A DNA stretch of 64,000 nucleotides from Synaphobranchus kaupii (lineage: Eukaryota > Chordata > Actinopteri > Anguilliformes > Synaphobranchidae), in assembly GCA_029718625.1 (NCBI GenBank), contig CM056378.1, positions 59,481,027-59,545,026 on the forward strand, read 5' to 3'. The notes under the pieces are model-generated. The model did no database searches. It had not been told where the DNA came from and saw nothing but the letters and a program-made list of their open reading frames with translations. A program made the position numbers and the translations under genes. This document shows positions 44,246 through 55,506 of this stretch, piece by piece (the stretch's first letter is position 1; each line of letters begins with the position of its first letter).

Positions 44246-45777
44246 CACTACTCACAAAAAGTTAGGGATATTCGGCTTTCGGGTGAAATTTCAGGATGAA
44301 CCTAAAATGCACTATAACCTTTACAGGTGAAATTAATTTGACCTTCTCTAAACTTTTGAATGCACATGTCCAACTATTCAATGTTTCAGTACCTTTTTGC
44401 ACAACTTGCTGTTCTCTAACAAGGAGCTGAACGGCAAAATTCACAACAGGTGTTTGATCCATGAATCGACCAATAAATTTCCTGGTTCAATTAGAATTGG
44501 TATTTAAACAGTCCTCTTCATCATGCTGTTCACATTTTGACATCATGAGACCAAGACGACACCTAACAATTGATCAACAGTACCTCGCCATTGCGAGGCT
44601 TCAAACAGGATGTTCTCAGAGGGAAGTGGCCACTGAGCTTAGAGTGTCACAGAGTGTCATCAGCAGGTTGCAACAGAGATACAGAGAGACTGGAAGAGTC
44701 ACAGAAAGGCATAGAAGTGGACGTCCTTTGGCCACATCCCACACTGATGACCGCTTCATTGTGAACAGTGCCCTCGGAACCGGATGATGAATGCCACTCA
44801 ACTCCAGGCACATTTAAGGGAGGTGAGAGGCACCCAAGTGTCACGTCAGACCATTCGAAACCGTTTACATCAGCGTGGTCTGCGTGCTAGACGACCTGCA
44901 AGGGTACCTGACCACACCACCAGGCACAGGCGTCATCGTCTTGCATGGGCCAGGGAGCATTTACGCTGGATGAGGGACCAGTGGGCCTCAGTGCTGTTCT
45001 CTGATGAAAGTCGATTTCACGTTGAGCAGAAATGATGGCCGCCAACGATGTTGGAGACGTCAAGGAGAGCGCTATGCATCAGCCACTGTTGTCACCAGAC
45101 GACCCTTTGGTGGTGGCGGTGTTACAGTGTGGGCAGGTGTGTCTAGTCAATACAGAACTGCCCTACACTTTGTGAATGGTACAGTGACAAGCCCATACTA
45201 CCTGAATAACATCATTAATCCAGTCATTGTGCCCCTGCATGAACAACACAGGCCTAATTTCATCTTCATGGACAACAATGCTCCAGCTCATCGAGGTCGC
45301 ATCATTAGGGAAAGGCTGCTGGAGACTGGGGTACCTCAAATGGAGTGGCCTGCACTTTCTCCAGACCTGAATCCCATAGAAAACCTATGGGATCAGCTGA
45401 CTCACCGTGTAGAGGCTCGTAACTCTGTACCCCAGAACCTCAATGACCTGAGGGCCGCCCTTCAAGAAGAGTGGGATGCCATGCCTCAGCAGACAATAAG
45501 TCGACTTGTGAACAGCATGAGACGTCGTTGTCAAGCTGTAATTGATGCTCAAGGGCACATGACAAGTTATTGAGACATTGACATTTTTGTTGTGGTATAC
45601 CCACCACTGTTGTTGGCTTTTGTTTCAATAAATTGTTTGAGATGAGGAAATCACCATTGCATGCTTCTACTTAAATGCCCTACTTTCATGATACGTATAA
45701 TATCACTGTAGCGTGAACTTACATTTTCCATAAATTTCACCCGAAAGCCAAATATCCCTAACTTTTTGTGAGTAGTG
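44246..45777 (+). mobile_element. Tc1-like transposon (family 5)
   Basis: A 1,532-bp element between TA (44244-44245, 45778-45779). Inverted repeats of about 46 bp begin cactactcacaaaaagttag and contain ggctttcgggtgaaat. Inserted in LTR copy D, close to its start. Confidence 0.9.
44545..45573 (+). pseudogene. Tc1 transposase (family 5), two frameshifts
   Basis: Starts at ATG 44545 (MRPRRHLTIDQQYLAIARLQ, helix-turn-helix QREVATELRVSQSVISRLQ, then RSGRPLATS). The frame breaks near 44785 after NSALGTG; the second piece has QTIRNRLHQRGLRARRPAR and [13 protein letters not shown] (first Asp) and breaks near 45030 at an A-run; the third has [21 protein letters not shown] (second Asp) and [10 protein letters not shown] (Glu), ending at 45573. 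All three catalytic residues remain, so two small indels are the main damage visible. Confidence 0.88.
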
Positions 45778-48162
45778 TATATATATAAACTCTTACATGG
45801 GATGCCAGAAATATAGGCAATAACTAAGGAATAATGAGGTTTACCCTTATTATTCTTAAGTTAGGTTAAAATTAAATCAGTCTCATTTGATTATTATGGA
45901 TTATAATTACTACTACTCTCAATTTACCATCAAAGCACTAATAACTAATAATTCATAAGCGTTGAAGGTATTACGTTCTAATGATTAGGTTTGACTCAGT
46001 TCTTGTGCTCATACGACATCAAAACAGACACCAGGTTTAACAAAAAGATTTATTAAACAAGGGGAAAAAAAACATGAATATTACGTTCTACTAAATGGAC
46101 ATATCGTGTGGTGTGCGTATTGTAGCATTTGTGTGTGTATGCACATACAGTATGTGCGTGTATGTGTCGGTGTGTAGGCCTATGCCACGTGTGCGTTCAG
46201 GGAACAAAGGAATCACGTGGAGCAAGCTAACTGTGTATTGATCTCAAATCTGATATTAACCTACTATAAATCAGTTCATGCACTTTGGTCAGGAAATAAC
46301 GTATTTATCATCTACAGTAAGCTAAAATGAGATCATATCACACGAATGTTAGTACGTGTTAGGATAGAGGGACAAACCAGTGAGGCCTGCTCGGGTTAGT
46401 TAGTTGCACCACATTAGCAATAAAAGGTAGGCCAGCCGGCTAGCTTGCTAACCAGCGCAACACGTTTATACAGCTCCTATCGTACAAAATCGAGATGCAA
46501 TCAAATTACCGATAAACAGTTCAGACTAAAATCCTAAGCTATGCCTGGGATGTTTGATCAGTCTTACTGAAGTCCGCGGTAAGTTGATTATAGCTGGCTT
46601 GTCCGTGATGTGGATGGTAAGGGCGTCTCCTGGTAGGGATGCGGGTCGTCTGTGTCTTTGTCCGTGGCTGGAACACACCTCGGTCGGAGTTGCGTTTATT
46701 CAGTTCTATGGTTAGATGCCGTAGGCAAGCTAACCCGTTTGCGTCGCTCTCCGCGGCCTTTGCTGCTGTTGCCGCTGTATTGCTGGTGCAATGGAGATCC
46801 ACCTTAGAAATTGCAATGCTGCCTCTTGTGCAGTTGCGTGCTGCAGGACCGCGCGAGAGAAGAAGAAGTAAGTATATAAAAGGGGATAGGGGGAGAGAGA
46901 CTGGAATTCTTCAGTCTTCTCTGCTTTATGGTTTTATGACCCTTACTCGTATTTCCGAGCTACAGGATTGGCTACGGAAATCACGCTGGGGTCCATTTTG
47001 AACATGTGGCCAGTGTTACCTGTGGAATGAATGAAAATGTAGTCCATTGTCCCTACAACATCATGTCAGAAATAGCTAAGCATGCCATGAAGAATAAAAT
47101 TCCCATGTTCCTACTGTGCTTATTGGGCTATATTGCAAATAGGTAACATTTTTTTTTAACTGATCAAATTAAAGACGGGTGAATCAATTGGCTCCTAATT
47201 AGGTAGTTGAACACGTGTGTTTTTAAGTCCCCTCATCATTTGTTTATTAAATGTATTAACACAATGCAGGTTTGGCTCGTTATCATTCTCTTTGTCTTTT
47301 CTTCATTATTTATCAAATGGTTCGTTTTAGTGGCCATGTGTCCACAATTTAACCAATTAGGAGCATATTGATTCACCTCAGTCTTTAATTTTAATCAGTT
47401 GAAAAATGTTTTTTTTGCCCCTCTTTTTGTAATTATTTGCAATATAGCACAATAAACAATGAGAATATTGGACTTTTATTATTCATGACATGCATAGCTA
47501 TTGCTAACATAATGTGGCTTAAGAAGGTAAATAATCCCTCTAAATATGACAAACCCCTAATTAAGAACAATTGACAGCTTGTTAAAATTCCGGGATTGCA
47601 ATTGTGGTTGGAACGAAAACCAGCATACACAGTGGTCCCCCGAGGACCGAGTTTGGGAACCACTGCTCTACAGTATTGCCTTTGCCCCAGGATTGCATTT
47701 TTCTGTAGTTTTTAAAAATGTTCCTATTCATAATGAATTTTACATTAATCTACCACAAATCAGCGCATAGTAAATTGGAATGAGCATTTGCCATGCCTAA
47801 GTGACAAGTATATACATTTGAAGTCGGAAGTTTACATACACTTTGGTTGAAGTCATTAAAACTCATTTTTAACCACTCCAGAGATTTCATGTTAGCAAAC
47901 TATAGTGTTGGCAAGTCAGTTAGGACATCAATTTTTCCAACAGTTGTTTACAGACAGATTATATCACTTTTTATTCACTATATCACAATTCCAGTGGGTC
48001 AGAAGTTTGCATACACTAAGTTGACTGTGCCTTTAAACAGCTTGGAAAATTCCAGAAAATGATATCATGGCTTTAGAAACTTCTGATTGGCTAATTGACA
48101 TTATTTGAGTCAATTGGAGGTGTACCTGTGGATGTATTTTAAGGCCTAGCTTGATTTTCTTC

Positions 48163-48887
48163 ATGGGAAAATCAAAAGAAATCAGCCAAGACCTCAGGAA
48201 GAAAAGTGTGGACCTCCACAAGTCTTGGGAGCAATTTCCAAACGACTGAAGGTACCATGTTCGTCTGTACAAACAATAGTACTTGTCATAGTTAACACCA
48301 TGGGACCACGCAGCCGTCATACCGCTCAGGAAAGAGACCCATTCTGTCTCCTAGAGATGAATGTGCTTTGGTGCGAAAAGTGCAAATCAATCCCAGAACA
48401 ACAGCAAAGGACCTTGTGAAGATGCTGGAGGGAACGGGTACAAAAGTATCTATATCCACAGTAAAACGAGTCCTATATCGACATAACCTGAAAGGCTGCT
48501 CAGCAAGGAAGAAGACGCTACTCCAAAACTGCGATAAAAAAGCCAGACTACAGTTTGCAACTGCACATGGGGACAAAGATCTTACTTTTTTGGAGAAATG
48601 TCCTCTGGTCTAATGAAACAAAAATGTAACTGTTTGGCCATAATGACCGTGAAGCACGGGGGTGGCAGCATCATGTTGTGGGGGTGCTTTGCTGCAGGAG
48701 GGACTGGTGCACTTCATAAAATAGATGGCATCATGAGGAAGAAAACTTATGTGGATATATTGAAGCAACATCTCAAGACATCAGCCAGGAAGTTAAAGCT
48801 TGGTCGCACATGGCTCTTCCAAATGGACAATGACCCAAAGCATACTTCCAAAGTTGTGGCAAAATGGCTTAAGGACAACAAAGTCAA
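48163..48887 (+). pseudogene. Sleeping-Beauty-like transposase, first part
   Basis: Begins near ATG 48163 (MGKSKEISQDLRKK) and continues with helix-turn-helix remnants, KVSISTVKRVLYRHNLKGCS (48440-48500), VKHGGGSIMLWGCFAAGGTG and FQMDNDPKHTSKVVAKWL (second Asp). Several frameshifts and stops occur, including a TAA in the segment near 48630. It ends at DNKV where the nest is inserted; the Glu part is at 61079-61318. Confidence 0.83.
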
Positions 48888-49899
48888 TAGCTGCATTCGA
48901 ATAGTCAATGCAGCTTTTTCCTTTCCTTGCAACTTTTCCTTGACCTCGCCAGAAAACGACATGGGTGTAGGGACAACAGGAACTACAATTCCATACAGTC
49001 CACAGGAGGCTCCTCCTCCACGTTGGAAGTGACGTAGGACGTTTTACCAGTTGTGATTTCCGCACTGTAATGTGATACTGCACAACGGAATGTGCGACTG
49101 GCAATAAAATTTATAGAAGGGGCAACACGGTCGCTCCTTCCCCCAGTTCTTCCGCCAGTTTCTTCCGGTCCGCTTGTCCGCTGAATGTTGTCTCGTCTCA
49201 AGGCCCTGTGCGGCCTGCACGCCCGGGGAATTGCCCTCGCTCCACAAGGAAGCACGGTCGTCCATGACACCGATCCAACTGAGCGAGGCGGGCTCATCTA
49301 CCCCTGGCTATCGGCCACGGAGGTCCGGAGACGAGAAGCAAGGAGGCAACACGAGCACCCGGTGGTGAAGAAGAACCACTAAGCGGACCAAACAGCCACT
49401 GACCCTGCAGCACAGCACCGCCGATGAGTCCCCAAAGAGGCAAGCAGTCTGCAGTAGGATGACGCTGCATAGTTCGGGAGAAATATTCCATTATCCACCC
49501 CTACGAACTGCAACCCTGACGATGAAATAAACCAGTTCCAGGGACCCAAGATGAGGCGGCCGGTTCCCCTATCGCAACCCTACGAACTGCAATCACAGGA
49601 TTGGGAGACCAGCTTTCCCCTTTCAGTGTGAGTGTGCAATCCAATGGAGGAACCTATTTAACAGACTTTAATTCAAGTAAGGCTGTAACATGGGCAATAG
49701 CATATTAGTTAGCAACCGCAACATGTTTGTGACTGGATGTATGTAACTGTACTATTGAATGGTTAATGTGTGTTATGTAAAAGTTTTGTGTTACCATTTT
49801 ACTTTGGATGGCTGTAAGCCATCCACCGCACTGCATTAGGTTTAATGCATCATGCACAGAACGTATCTTGCATGTGATCTGTCTTTAAACACTAACCAG

Positions 49900-50437
49900 T
49901 GTCGTGGATTTTTCCCTTTCAACCCACAGTGAGCAAAGTCTGTCCAAACAGAACCACAACAAAACCATGTAATAGAATAAGAAAAAGAATTTCAGTTTAT
50001 TTGGAGATAAACTCAGAATGAGTGAGAGTCTTACCAGAATCTCTCTAACTTGAAAACAGAATACAGAGGACATTTATACACAATCTATTATTGCTTTACT
50101 GATTTGCCACAAGGGGCAGTTTCTAAACATACAGAGACAAGGGTATCCATTTCTTGGTGTTTAGTCTTTCGATAACCTCTAACCTTCAAACCAAGTAACG
50201 AAAACATCCATCTCACAGACTGCCTGTCTCTGCAGATTGTGAAGGAGAGGCACAGAGGGAGTGAAAACACAGCAGGCCTGCTTAAAGCCTACTCAGTGTT
50301 CACAGAGAATACATTGATTACTTAACTCAATATAATTGATCTACTAATAATCAAAACTATAATAAATTCTTAATGATAATCATGTGATTGTCTCTATGTT
50401 AATACACACACATTGTAAAACAGAAAATTCCTTCACA
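49900..50437 (-). repeat. Retroviral 3' LTR
   Basis: 538 bp, minus strand begins TGTGAAGGAATTTTCTG and ends AAAAATCCACGACA. It differs from the 5' LTR by about three substitutions and one 4-bp indel. Confidence 0.9.
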
Positions 50438-50450
50438 TTTCCCTCCTTTT

Positions 50451-51203
50451 ATCATTCCATGATAACAAACAATTTTCTGTTACAATCTACCTAATGTACT
50501 CAATCAGTTAGTAAGTGATTCATTTTAATAACATCATAAATGATTACATGATTATACAGACCAAATACAATAATCTTGTGTAGATATGTACAATACTCCA
50601 ATAATCCAGGGGGAATTGAAAAACCGGCAGATTCAGGACTTATATGGGACAAAACTAGCATAGAGCCAGAAAACCCAATCAGTTCCGGGAAAAATAATTC
50701 CTCCGACCCCCCTTAGGGCAATCAAGCGTTGCTTCCGGATATCAGCAAATATCGCACATCATCCATCTTTGATTAATAACAAGAATCAACAGGGAAAAAT
50801 TAAAATATAAAAAATGAAATCATAGTGGATATAGTAACAGGATAGAATATAATTGATTATAAAAATCATTTTCACTATAATGTAATGAGGGCGCAAACTC
50901 TACTCCAGTCAGGGGGGAGAGCAGTGCCCACAAAGCAATTACCAATCAGATAACAGTCGACTTCCAAGGCGAGAGGATGGTGTTATCCCGGAACAGTTTG
51001 CAGTTTGTTCCCTATTCCAAGGTAATGAGATTGCGTGTGACCAGTTCTTCCCGCATATCTCATCAGCCATGCAGGGTAGTTCCTGCAGGGACTGGGTGAG
51101 AACTCAGTCCCACCAAACATGTTGAGAGGTCGTTCTTCAGATTCTGCACCTGAAGAAGAGGGCCTGCTGTGGAATGAGGCATGTGAGAGCAAACATAACA
51201 AGA
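50451..51203 (-). other. Retroviral 3' region, no env
   Basis: Where the env surface and transmembrane units would lie there is only about 750 bp without a coherent reading frame, and with several GC-rich and AT-rich blocks. I see no fusion peptide or heptad region. The env body appears deleted. Confidence 0.6.
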
Positions 51204-51539
51204 CTAGTTAAAGTGCTGCTTTGCAGTCCACTCAGCATAACGCCACCAAGAGTTAGTAGCATAATGATGCTTCACAATTCCTGGTGTCAGCCAAGCTTCA
51301 TTCCCGGTGGTGACATACCTTTTAGTCCTTTTAGTCATTAAAACAGTACCGTTTAGTTCACTGGTGTTAATGGTGTAGAATGTCTCATGAATCAGGATAA
51401 TGGGCAGAACAATGATGAGTGTAATGAGGCCTAGTAGCAATAGGCCTACCTCCAGGCTGCAGCCTAATCTTCTTAAAGGGTTGTACCCCTCGGTGTTCCT
51501 GCTGTGGTGTGGCATGTTGGGAGCAGATATTACCGTCAC
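51204..51539 (-). pseudogene. Env leader-like membrane ORF
   Basis: A 111-aa frame after pol. Residues about 30-52 form a strong hydrophobic segment (VGLLLLGLITLIIVLPIILI) and are followed by a basic run (TKRTKR). The position between integrase and the lost env suggests the N-terminal leader/signal region of Env. No further env domains follow. It could be an accessory ORF instead; I do not recognise a family. Confidence 0.45.
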
Positions 51540-51628
51540 GTGCTCCTTGAAGTGGTGGTTCTCTGAGTTTTTAAACTCCGTGAGAACTTAGTTGTCCCTG
51601 CGCGTCGGTCGAGGTGGGTCTCTCACCC

Positions 51629-53358
51629 TTATCCCTCCTTTGGCGCTGGTGGAGCTCTTTTGCAGTGGCTGGCGTGGACCCAAGAAGCGCGGCCTTCCAC
51701 TCGCACGGCTGTGGGCGTGGTGAGTAGTACCTGGAAAGGGCCCCTCCACCTGGCCTGGTGCCACTTCTTCCTTCTGAAGTCTTTTATCACCACCCAGTCT
51801 CCTGGCTGCAGGTCATGTAGAGGCCCGCTGGCTGGGTCTGGGAGAGCTGGTTTCACCTGTTGATGCACCCCAGATAGCAAAATTGCTGCGGCCCAAATCC
51901 GGCCCACACCGACATGTTCATCCGGCCCACATACCGCGTGGAATGATGGCACTTGGGCGGTCCGCTCCTGTTTGCCAGATCTGGGCCAGTGATGGCACTC
52001 AGGCGGTCCGCTCCTGTTTGCCAGATCTGGGCCAGTGATGGCACTCGGTTTACACCCAGATTAGTCTTTGTCGACTGTGCCACATCTTTGCCAAAGGTGG
52101 CCCACATTTGTTTTGTGATATTTGGGCCATATTCACCATTTACCTCATGGGCCACATCCAGATTTCACATTGCCAAGAGTATCGCATCTTTGCCAAAGGT
52201 GGCCCACATTTGATTTGGGATATTTGGGCCATATTTGCTATTTTACATGTGGGGCACTTCAGGCTCACGTCCATTTTGTCCGGGCCAGAAGAAGGCCAGC
52301 AGTGCCGCATCATTGCCGGAAGTGGCCCACATCCGTATGCTATCTGGGACAGATCTCAGAACATTGGTTAGCTGAACACAGTAACTTACCATGCGAGTGT
52401 CAGCTAGCTCCTTGTCCAGCATCAGCCCTGGGGGGTGACATCCAGTCCTCATGGGCCGCCCTCTGATGACTTCATAGGGTGACAACCCTGTAGCAGCGTG
52501 GACCCTCCCTCGCATACCTGTAAGGACAATTGGCAGGGCCTGGACCCAATCCAGACCTGTCTCTGCCATCACTTTAGTTAACCGGTTCTTAATGGTTCCA
52601 TTTGCCCTCTCTACCGCCCCTCCACTCTGAGGGTGGTAAGCACAATGGAACTACAACCTGATCCCCAGTTGCTCGGTCACTTTGTCCACCACCTTGTTTA
52701 AAAAGTGTGTGCCTCTGTCTGAAGACAGCTTCCTCGGGATCCCCCACCTAGGAATAAGCTCTGTTAGTAGGGTTTTCGCCACTGCTGCAGCATCAGCTTT
52801 CCCTGTAGGAAAAACTTCAACCCACTTTGAAAACATGTCAACAAACACCAAACAATAATTCTTACCCCTGCATGGGTTAGGTTCAATGAAGTCCATCATC
52901 AGGTACTCGAAAGGCTCATGTGGAGCCGGGTGGGCCGCATTTGGAACCTTCTGGCCCCTCCCAGCATTATTTACAACACAGATAACACACTTTTCACAAA
53001 AGTTTTTTGCATAAGTAGAAAATCCGCTTGTGTCCCAGTGTCTGGACATCAAAGATATCATCCCTCCTTTTGACACATGATCCAGTCCATGAGTCAATTT
53101 AGCATAGTAGGGAAATAAAAAACGAGGTAGACAGGCTTTACCAGTAGGGCCTAGCCAGACCCCATCAGTGTAGGTGCCGTCCCGCTTCCATTTAGCCTTT
53201 TCCTGGGGTGTGGCCCCAGCTTGGCAGTCCTGTACAGAGGCCAATGGAGTGTCTGTGGGAACAGCAGCCTGTGTGAGCAGACAGAGTTGTGTGAGGGGGG
53301 GCAATTGCAGCTGCTTTGGCTGCCAAGTCAGCCTGTTTATTCCCTTGAGAGATAGCAT
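51629..53358 (-). pseudogene. Retroviral integrase, interrupted by a MITE and a stop
   Basis: The N-terminal zinc-finger region has CEKCVICV (about 52990), the core has LMMDFIEPN (first Asp), KLSSDRGTHF (second Asp) and GGAVERANG (Glu, near 52610). A TAG at 52651-52653 interrupts the frame between the second Asp and Glu. The C-terminal part (ALPDPASGPLHDLQPGDW, RWRGPFQVLLTTPTAV, WVHASHCK) is typical of gammaretrovirus-like integrases and lies beyond a MITE at 51869-52348. The integrase would join viral DNA to the host genome; this copy cannot. Confidence 0.88.
51869..52348. mobile_element. MITE in the integrase gene (about 480 bp)
   Basis: Ends cccagatagca and inverse tgctatctggg; an AC on each side may be a 2-bp duplication. 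It contains a 46-bp tandem repeat (gatggcac starts at 51945, 51991 and 52037) and a second, imperfect duplication with ttgccaaaggtggcccacat (about 52090 and 52190). The integrase reads on naturally on each side. Confidence 0.75.
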
Positions 53359-54511
53359 CAGTCTGGTTTGTGTGAGCGGAGCACTTACATATAGAAATGG
53401 CAGCAGGCAAAAGAATTGCCTGTAGGAGCCAGCTCACTAAGTGTCCATTCTGTATAGTTTTCCCTGTAGAGGTAAGGAAACCTCTATGCTGCCAAAGAGT
53501 TCCAAAGTCGTGCACAACTCCAAAAGCATATCTGCTGTCAGTGAAAATATTTACAGTTTTACCTTCAGCCAAATGGCAAGCGCGTGTAAGAGCGAACAGT
53601 TCAGCTGCCTGTGCTGAGAGGTGTCCAGGAAGGCGGGCTGACTCCAGAACCTGATGATGTGTCACCACTGCATAGCCAACCTGACTGTCACCTGTGAGGG
53701 GACATCGACTGGCAGAACCGTCAACAAACATATCAAAGTCTGCATTTGAGAGAGGAGTGGTGGCGAGGTCAGGACGGGGGGAGAGAATTTGATCTAACAC
53801 ATGAACACAATTATGCGGCTCCCCATCCTCAGGTGTAGGTAAAAGAGTAGCGGGATTCAGAACATTGCATCGCTTGACTGTAACATTTGGCAAAGAGAGC
53901 AACACATGTTGATAGTGAAGCATTCGGGCTGGTGAGAAATGTGCCGTCTTTTGCTTTAACAGAATTTCTGCTACCGCATGAGGAACAAGGACAGTGAGAG
54001 GACGATAAGCAACAAGTGATGCAGATGCAGTTACCACCAAAGCCGCTGCTGAAATGGAGCGCAAACAAGGAGGAAGGCCCCTAGAAACAGCATCAAGTCG
54101 CTGAGAATAGTACGCAAGAGGTCTGTGTTTATCACCGTGCTTTTGCAAAAGAACAGCAGACATGTAGCCGCCCTTCTCATCAACAGTCAAAAGAAAAGGT
54201 TTATTCATGTCAGGCAGGCCCAAAGTAGGAGAAGAGGCCAACTGTTGTTTCAACTTCTGAAAGGAAATTTCAGCAAGTTCTGTCCATGTGACCTTATCAT
54301 TAGCTGTAAGATCATGGCCATGTGCTAAGTCTTGCAGGGGTTGGGAATATTCAGCGTAATCAGAAATCCATTGCCTACAGTACCCTGTCATGCCTAGAAA
54401 AGACATTACCTGCTTTTTTGTAACCGGTTTAGGGAGGTCAAGAATCGCTTGGATTCTGTCAGTTCCCAAAGACTTGCCTTCTGCAGAAATTGTGTGTAAC
54501 CCAAATTGCAA
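53192..54511 (-). pseudogene. Retroviral RT connection and RNase H
   Basis: Contains the thumb/connection motif LGMTGYCRQWISDYA and YYSQRLD, then RNase H with DMFVDGSASR, AQAAELFAL, IFTDSRYAFG and NKQADLAA, so the D-E-D-D residues are all present. RNase H removes the RNA strand after reverse transcription. The frame leaves the pol reading frame near 53295-53301, a run of seven G, where an indel is likely. Confidence 0.87.
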
Positions 54512-54550
54512 TTTCTCCTGTTTAACTTTGTGGCTAAGAATGTCAACAGT

Positions 54551-55498
54551 TCAAGTGAATCCTGAATACTGCTGCTCGTCTGGAGAGCAGACGAGGAGAT
54601 AATCAACGTATTGAATCAAAGTACTTTTGCCTGAAGAAAACTGGAACTGTTCCAAGTTTTCCTGCAGCGCTGCTGAAAAAACTGCTGGTGATTCAGCATA
54701 CCCCTGGGGTAATCGAGACCAGGTATACCTTTTTGCCCTGAATGTAAAGGCAAACCAGTACTGGGAATTTACATCAACAGGAATACTAAAGAATGCATTC
54801 GCTAGATCGATCACAGAAAAATATTTAGCATTACCCGGGACCTGTGCAAGAATGGTAGTGGGATTAGGCACAACAGGAGCGCGCTACTGAACGGCGCTGT
54901 TCACAGCTCGTAAATCTTGTACGAACCGCCAAGACCCATCAGGCTTTTTTACAGGCAAGATAGGAGTGTTGCATGGAGAGTCAGGACAGGGAACCACAAC
55001 ACCAGCTTCTAACAACGCATTAAATACGGGGACAATGCCGTTCTGGGCTTCTGGGCGTAGGGGATATTGACGTTTGCATGGTCTGTATTCAGATTTAGGG
55101 GTTACTTGAAGTGGAGTAACTCCAGCTATGAGCCCCACATCATTTTGGGACGTTGCCCACAATTGAGAGGGAATTGCACTGAATCTCAGGTCTGACAAAT
55201 GCAAATAGGCTTGAGTGTCACACAACAACTCATGAATGCTGCAGACAGCTGTCAGAGAGTTTGGAAACTGGTCCGCAGTGACACGCAGAGAGGGAGAATA
55301 TTTTGAAAATTCCCCTGTCTTTTCCCAGTCCGTGGTATCCAAACATAATTTCACCCATGGCCCTGTGTCCTCCCATTTTTTATTTGAGGCTTTGCACAGC
55401 GACACATGGGGTGCACTTCCTGCAATAGAATAGAATTTCTGCTGTGCTGAGCTCAATTGTACAGACAATGCACAGAAATCGCGACCAACCAAAAACAA
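54551..55498 (-). pseudogene. Retroviral protease end and reverse transcriptase
   Basis: The first residues LVGRDF match the end of a retroviral protease; its active-site region is missing. Then come QYPLRPEAQNGI, NTPILPVKKPDGSWRF, FSVIDLANAFFSIPVD (catalytic Asp), LPQGYAESP and YVDYLLV. The usual second catalytic Asp of the Y-x-D-D box is Tyr here. Stops lie at 54884-54886 (TAG) and 54551-54553 (TGA), both in the same frame, so the damage is nonsense rather than frameshift in this part. Confidence 0.87.
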
Positions 55499-55506
55499 TG
55501 TCGAAT

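Larger units (their letters stand above)
44190..47057 (-). mobile_element. LTR copy D, diverged member of the TGTAGGG family
   Basis: Starts tgtagagaatatcc (44190), with a second tgtaaggaata unit 30 bases on and cgggcgtcataaa between them, and ends attgtccctaca at 47057, inside the hAT element. It holds the Tc1 at 44246-45777, a retroelement-like AATAAA on the minus strand (near 46045) and a GC-rich stretch at 46560-46870. No coding. Confidence 0.55.
43973..47665. mobile_element. hAT-like element with 8-bp duplication
   Basis: Exact 8-bp duplication ctctacag at 43965-43972 and 47666-47673. Ends caggggttcccaaactcgg and inverse cagtggttcccaaactcgg are inverted over about 75 bp. The CAGNGGTTC start is typical of hAT elements. 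No hAT transposase is present. It contains LTR copy D. Confidence 0.88.
43594..47811 (-). mobile_element. piggyBac-like remnant, inverted, split by hAT
   Basis: 43594-43964 and 47674-47811 together are the reverse complement of about 35,990-36,600 of the piggyBac-like element (cataaactccatgcc, tagatatctatgggtcc, tgttgcctaatcattt). The hAT element at 43973-47665 splits it. Its right side is cut by the Sleeping-Beauty-like Tc1 at 47815. Confidence 0.7.
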
